The translations under genes were made by a program, and so were the position numbers. From the NCBI RefSeq assembly GCF_018332455.1, contig NZ_BOPZ01000011.1, positions 1-64,000 of the forward strand: a stretch of DNA of 64,000 nt. The letters are read 5' to 3'. Source of the DNA: Clostridium polyendosporum. GTDB lineage: Bacteria > Bacillota > Clostridia > Clostridiales > Clostridiaceae. How positions within the stretch are numbered: position 1 is the stretch's first letter; each line of letters begins with the position of its first letter. The notes under the pieces are model-generated. The model saw only the letters and a list, made by a program, of their open reading frames with translations. It searched no databases and had not been told where the DNA came from. Shown piece after piece: positions 63,928 to 64,000 of this stretch.

Positions 63928-64000
63928 ATGAGTACATTTATGCTTAAAAATTCTGCTATTAATTTTACGCCAGTAAATAATACTTTCTTAGAAAAATATA
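63928..64000 (+). CDS. DnaD-like replication protein, 5' end only
   Basis: The frame runs MSTFMLKNSAINFTPVNNTF and past the window edge, which matches the N-terminus of clostridial DnaD-domain proteins. DnaD acts in loading the replicative helicase at origins. Only 24 codons are inside the window, so the call is tentative. The ribosome binding site is weak (GGACGGTTGATAA). Confidence 0.55.
   Translation, partial: MSTFMLKNSAINFTPVNNTFLEKY

Noticed and set aside
1-64000. CRISPR arrays, tRNAs, prophage
   Set aside because: No regularly spaced identical repeats, no cloverleaf with a CCA-type acceptor and T-loop GTTCGA, and no phage structural or integrase genes were seen.

Overview
The window looks like the replication-origin region of a low-GC, endospore-forming, anaerobic Clostridium-type Firmicute. 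The evidence is the block dnaA-dnaN-rlbA-recF-remB-gyrB-gyrA at 0.1-9.3 kb, very AT-rich intergenic DNA, spore genes (splB, a GerMN-domain protein), a type III glutamine synthetase, Hcp, a DUF1540 protein and clostridial-type thiamin genes. No plasmid, prophage or CRISPR is visible. No complete rRNA or tRNA gene is present.

Layout. 0-9.3 kb holds the origin and initiation/topology operon; four perfect DnaA boxes and a DnaA-trio-like tract lie between dnaA and dnaN. 9.3-10 kb holds tandem rRNA-type promoters and a boxA leading into only about 42 nt of 16S rRNA, then terminators. 10-13.3 kb is a minus-strand group: an HTH/S24-like regulator, DUF3783, cyclophilin, a DUF4325 protein and murI, with the right-end relic of an IS605/TnpB element inside it. 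13.3-16.4 kb is glnN with a long leader and an upstream promoter-terminator unit. 17-22 kb is carAB behind a PyrR-type attenuator, followed by a decayed small gene. 22.6-25.3 kb holds a Pro-rich protein, a 3-methyladenine glycosylase, a DUF438/hemerythrin protein and a cupin. 25.3-30.5 kb is a TPP-riboswitch operon, thiSFGHC plus a TenI-like protein. 30.5-39 kb is a mix of single genes: MarR-GNAT fusion, Hsp20, HAD phosphatase, two SDRs, ElaA-like GNAT, HxlR and an AI-2E-type permease. 39-46 kb holds hcp, a HesB-like protein, topB, a guanine deaminase and a glycosyltransferase. 46-53 kb holds a DUF6020 membrane protein, splB, a GerMN protein, a frameshifted alcohol dehydrogenase and an aromatic-acid-exporter-like protein. 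53-58.4 kb is a housekeeping group on the minus strand: rlmH, LUD, SEC-C, YyzF-like, walJ, murA and DUF1540. 58.6-64 kb holds a 2H phosphoesterase, a degenerate dUTPase-like protein, a structured RNA candidate, a small DMT permease, a subtilase, an M23 peptidase and the start of a DnaD-like gene.

How parts work together. The origin block supplies initiator, clamp, recombination loader and gyrase. carAB makes carbamoyl phosphate from glutamine, which glnN synthesises. The thi genes make the thiazole half of thiamin and HMP-P, but no thiD or true thiE is seen here. murI and murA feed peptidoglycan precursors, and the M23 enzyme probably trims the wall.

The least ordinary content is non-coding: the 16S stub behind intact rRNA promoters, the stranded TnpB tail with an omega-RNA-like end, a rod-shaped structured RNA at 60.1 kb with its own terminator, a dispersed hairpin (MITE-like) family with at least seven copies, and a small promoter-terminator unit upstream of glnN. 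After gyrA the genes are split about evenly between strands, which is unusual so close to a clostridial origin.
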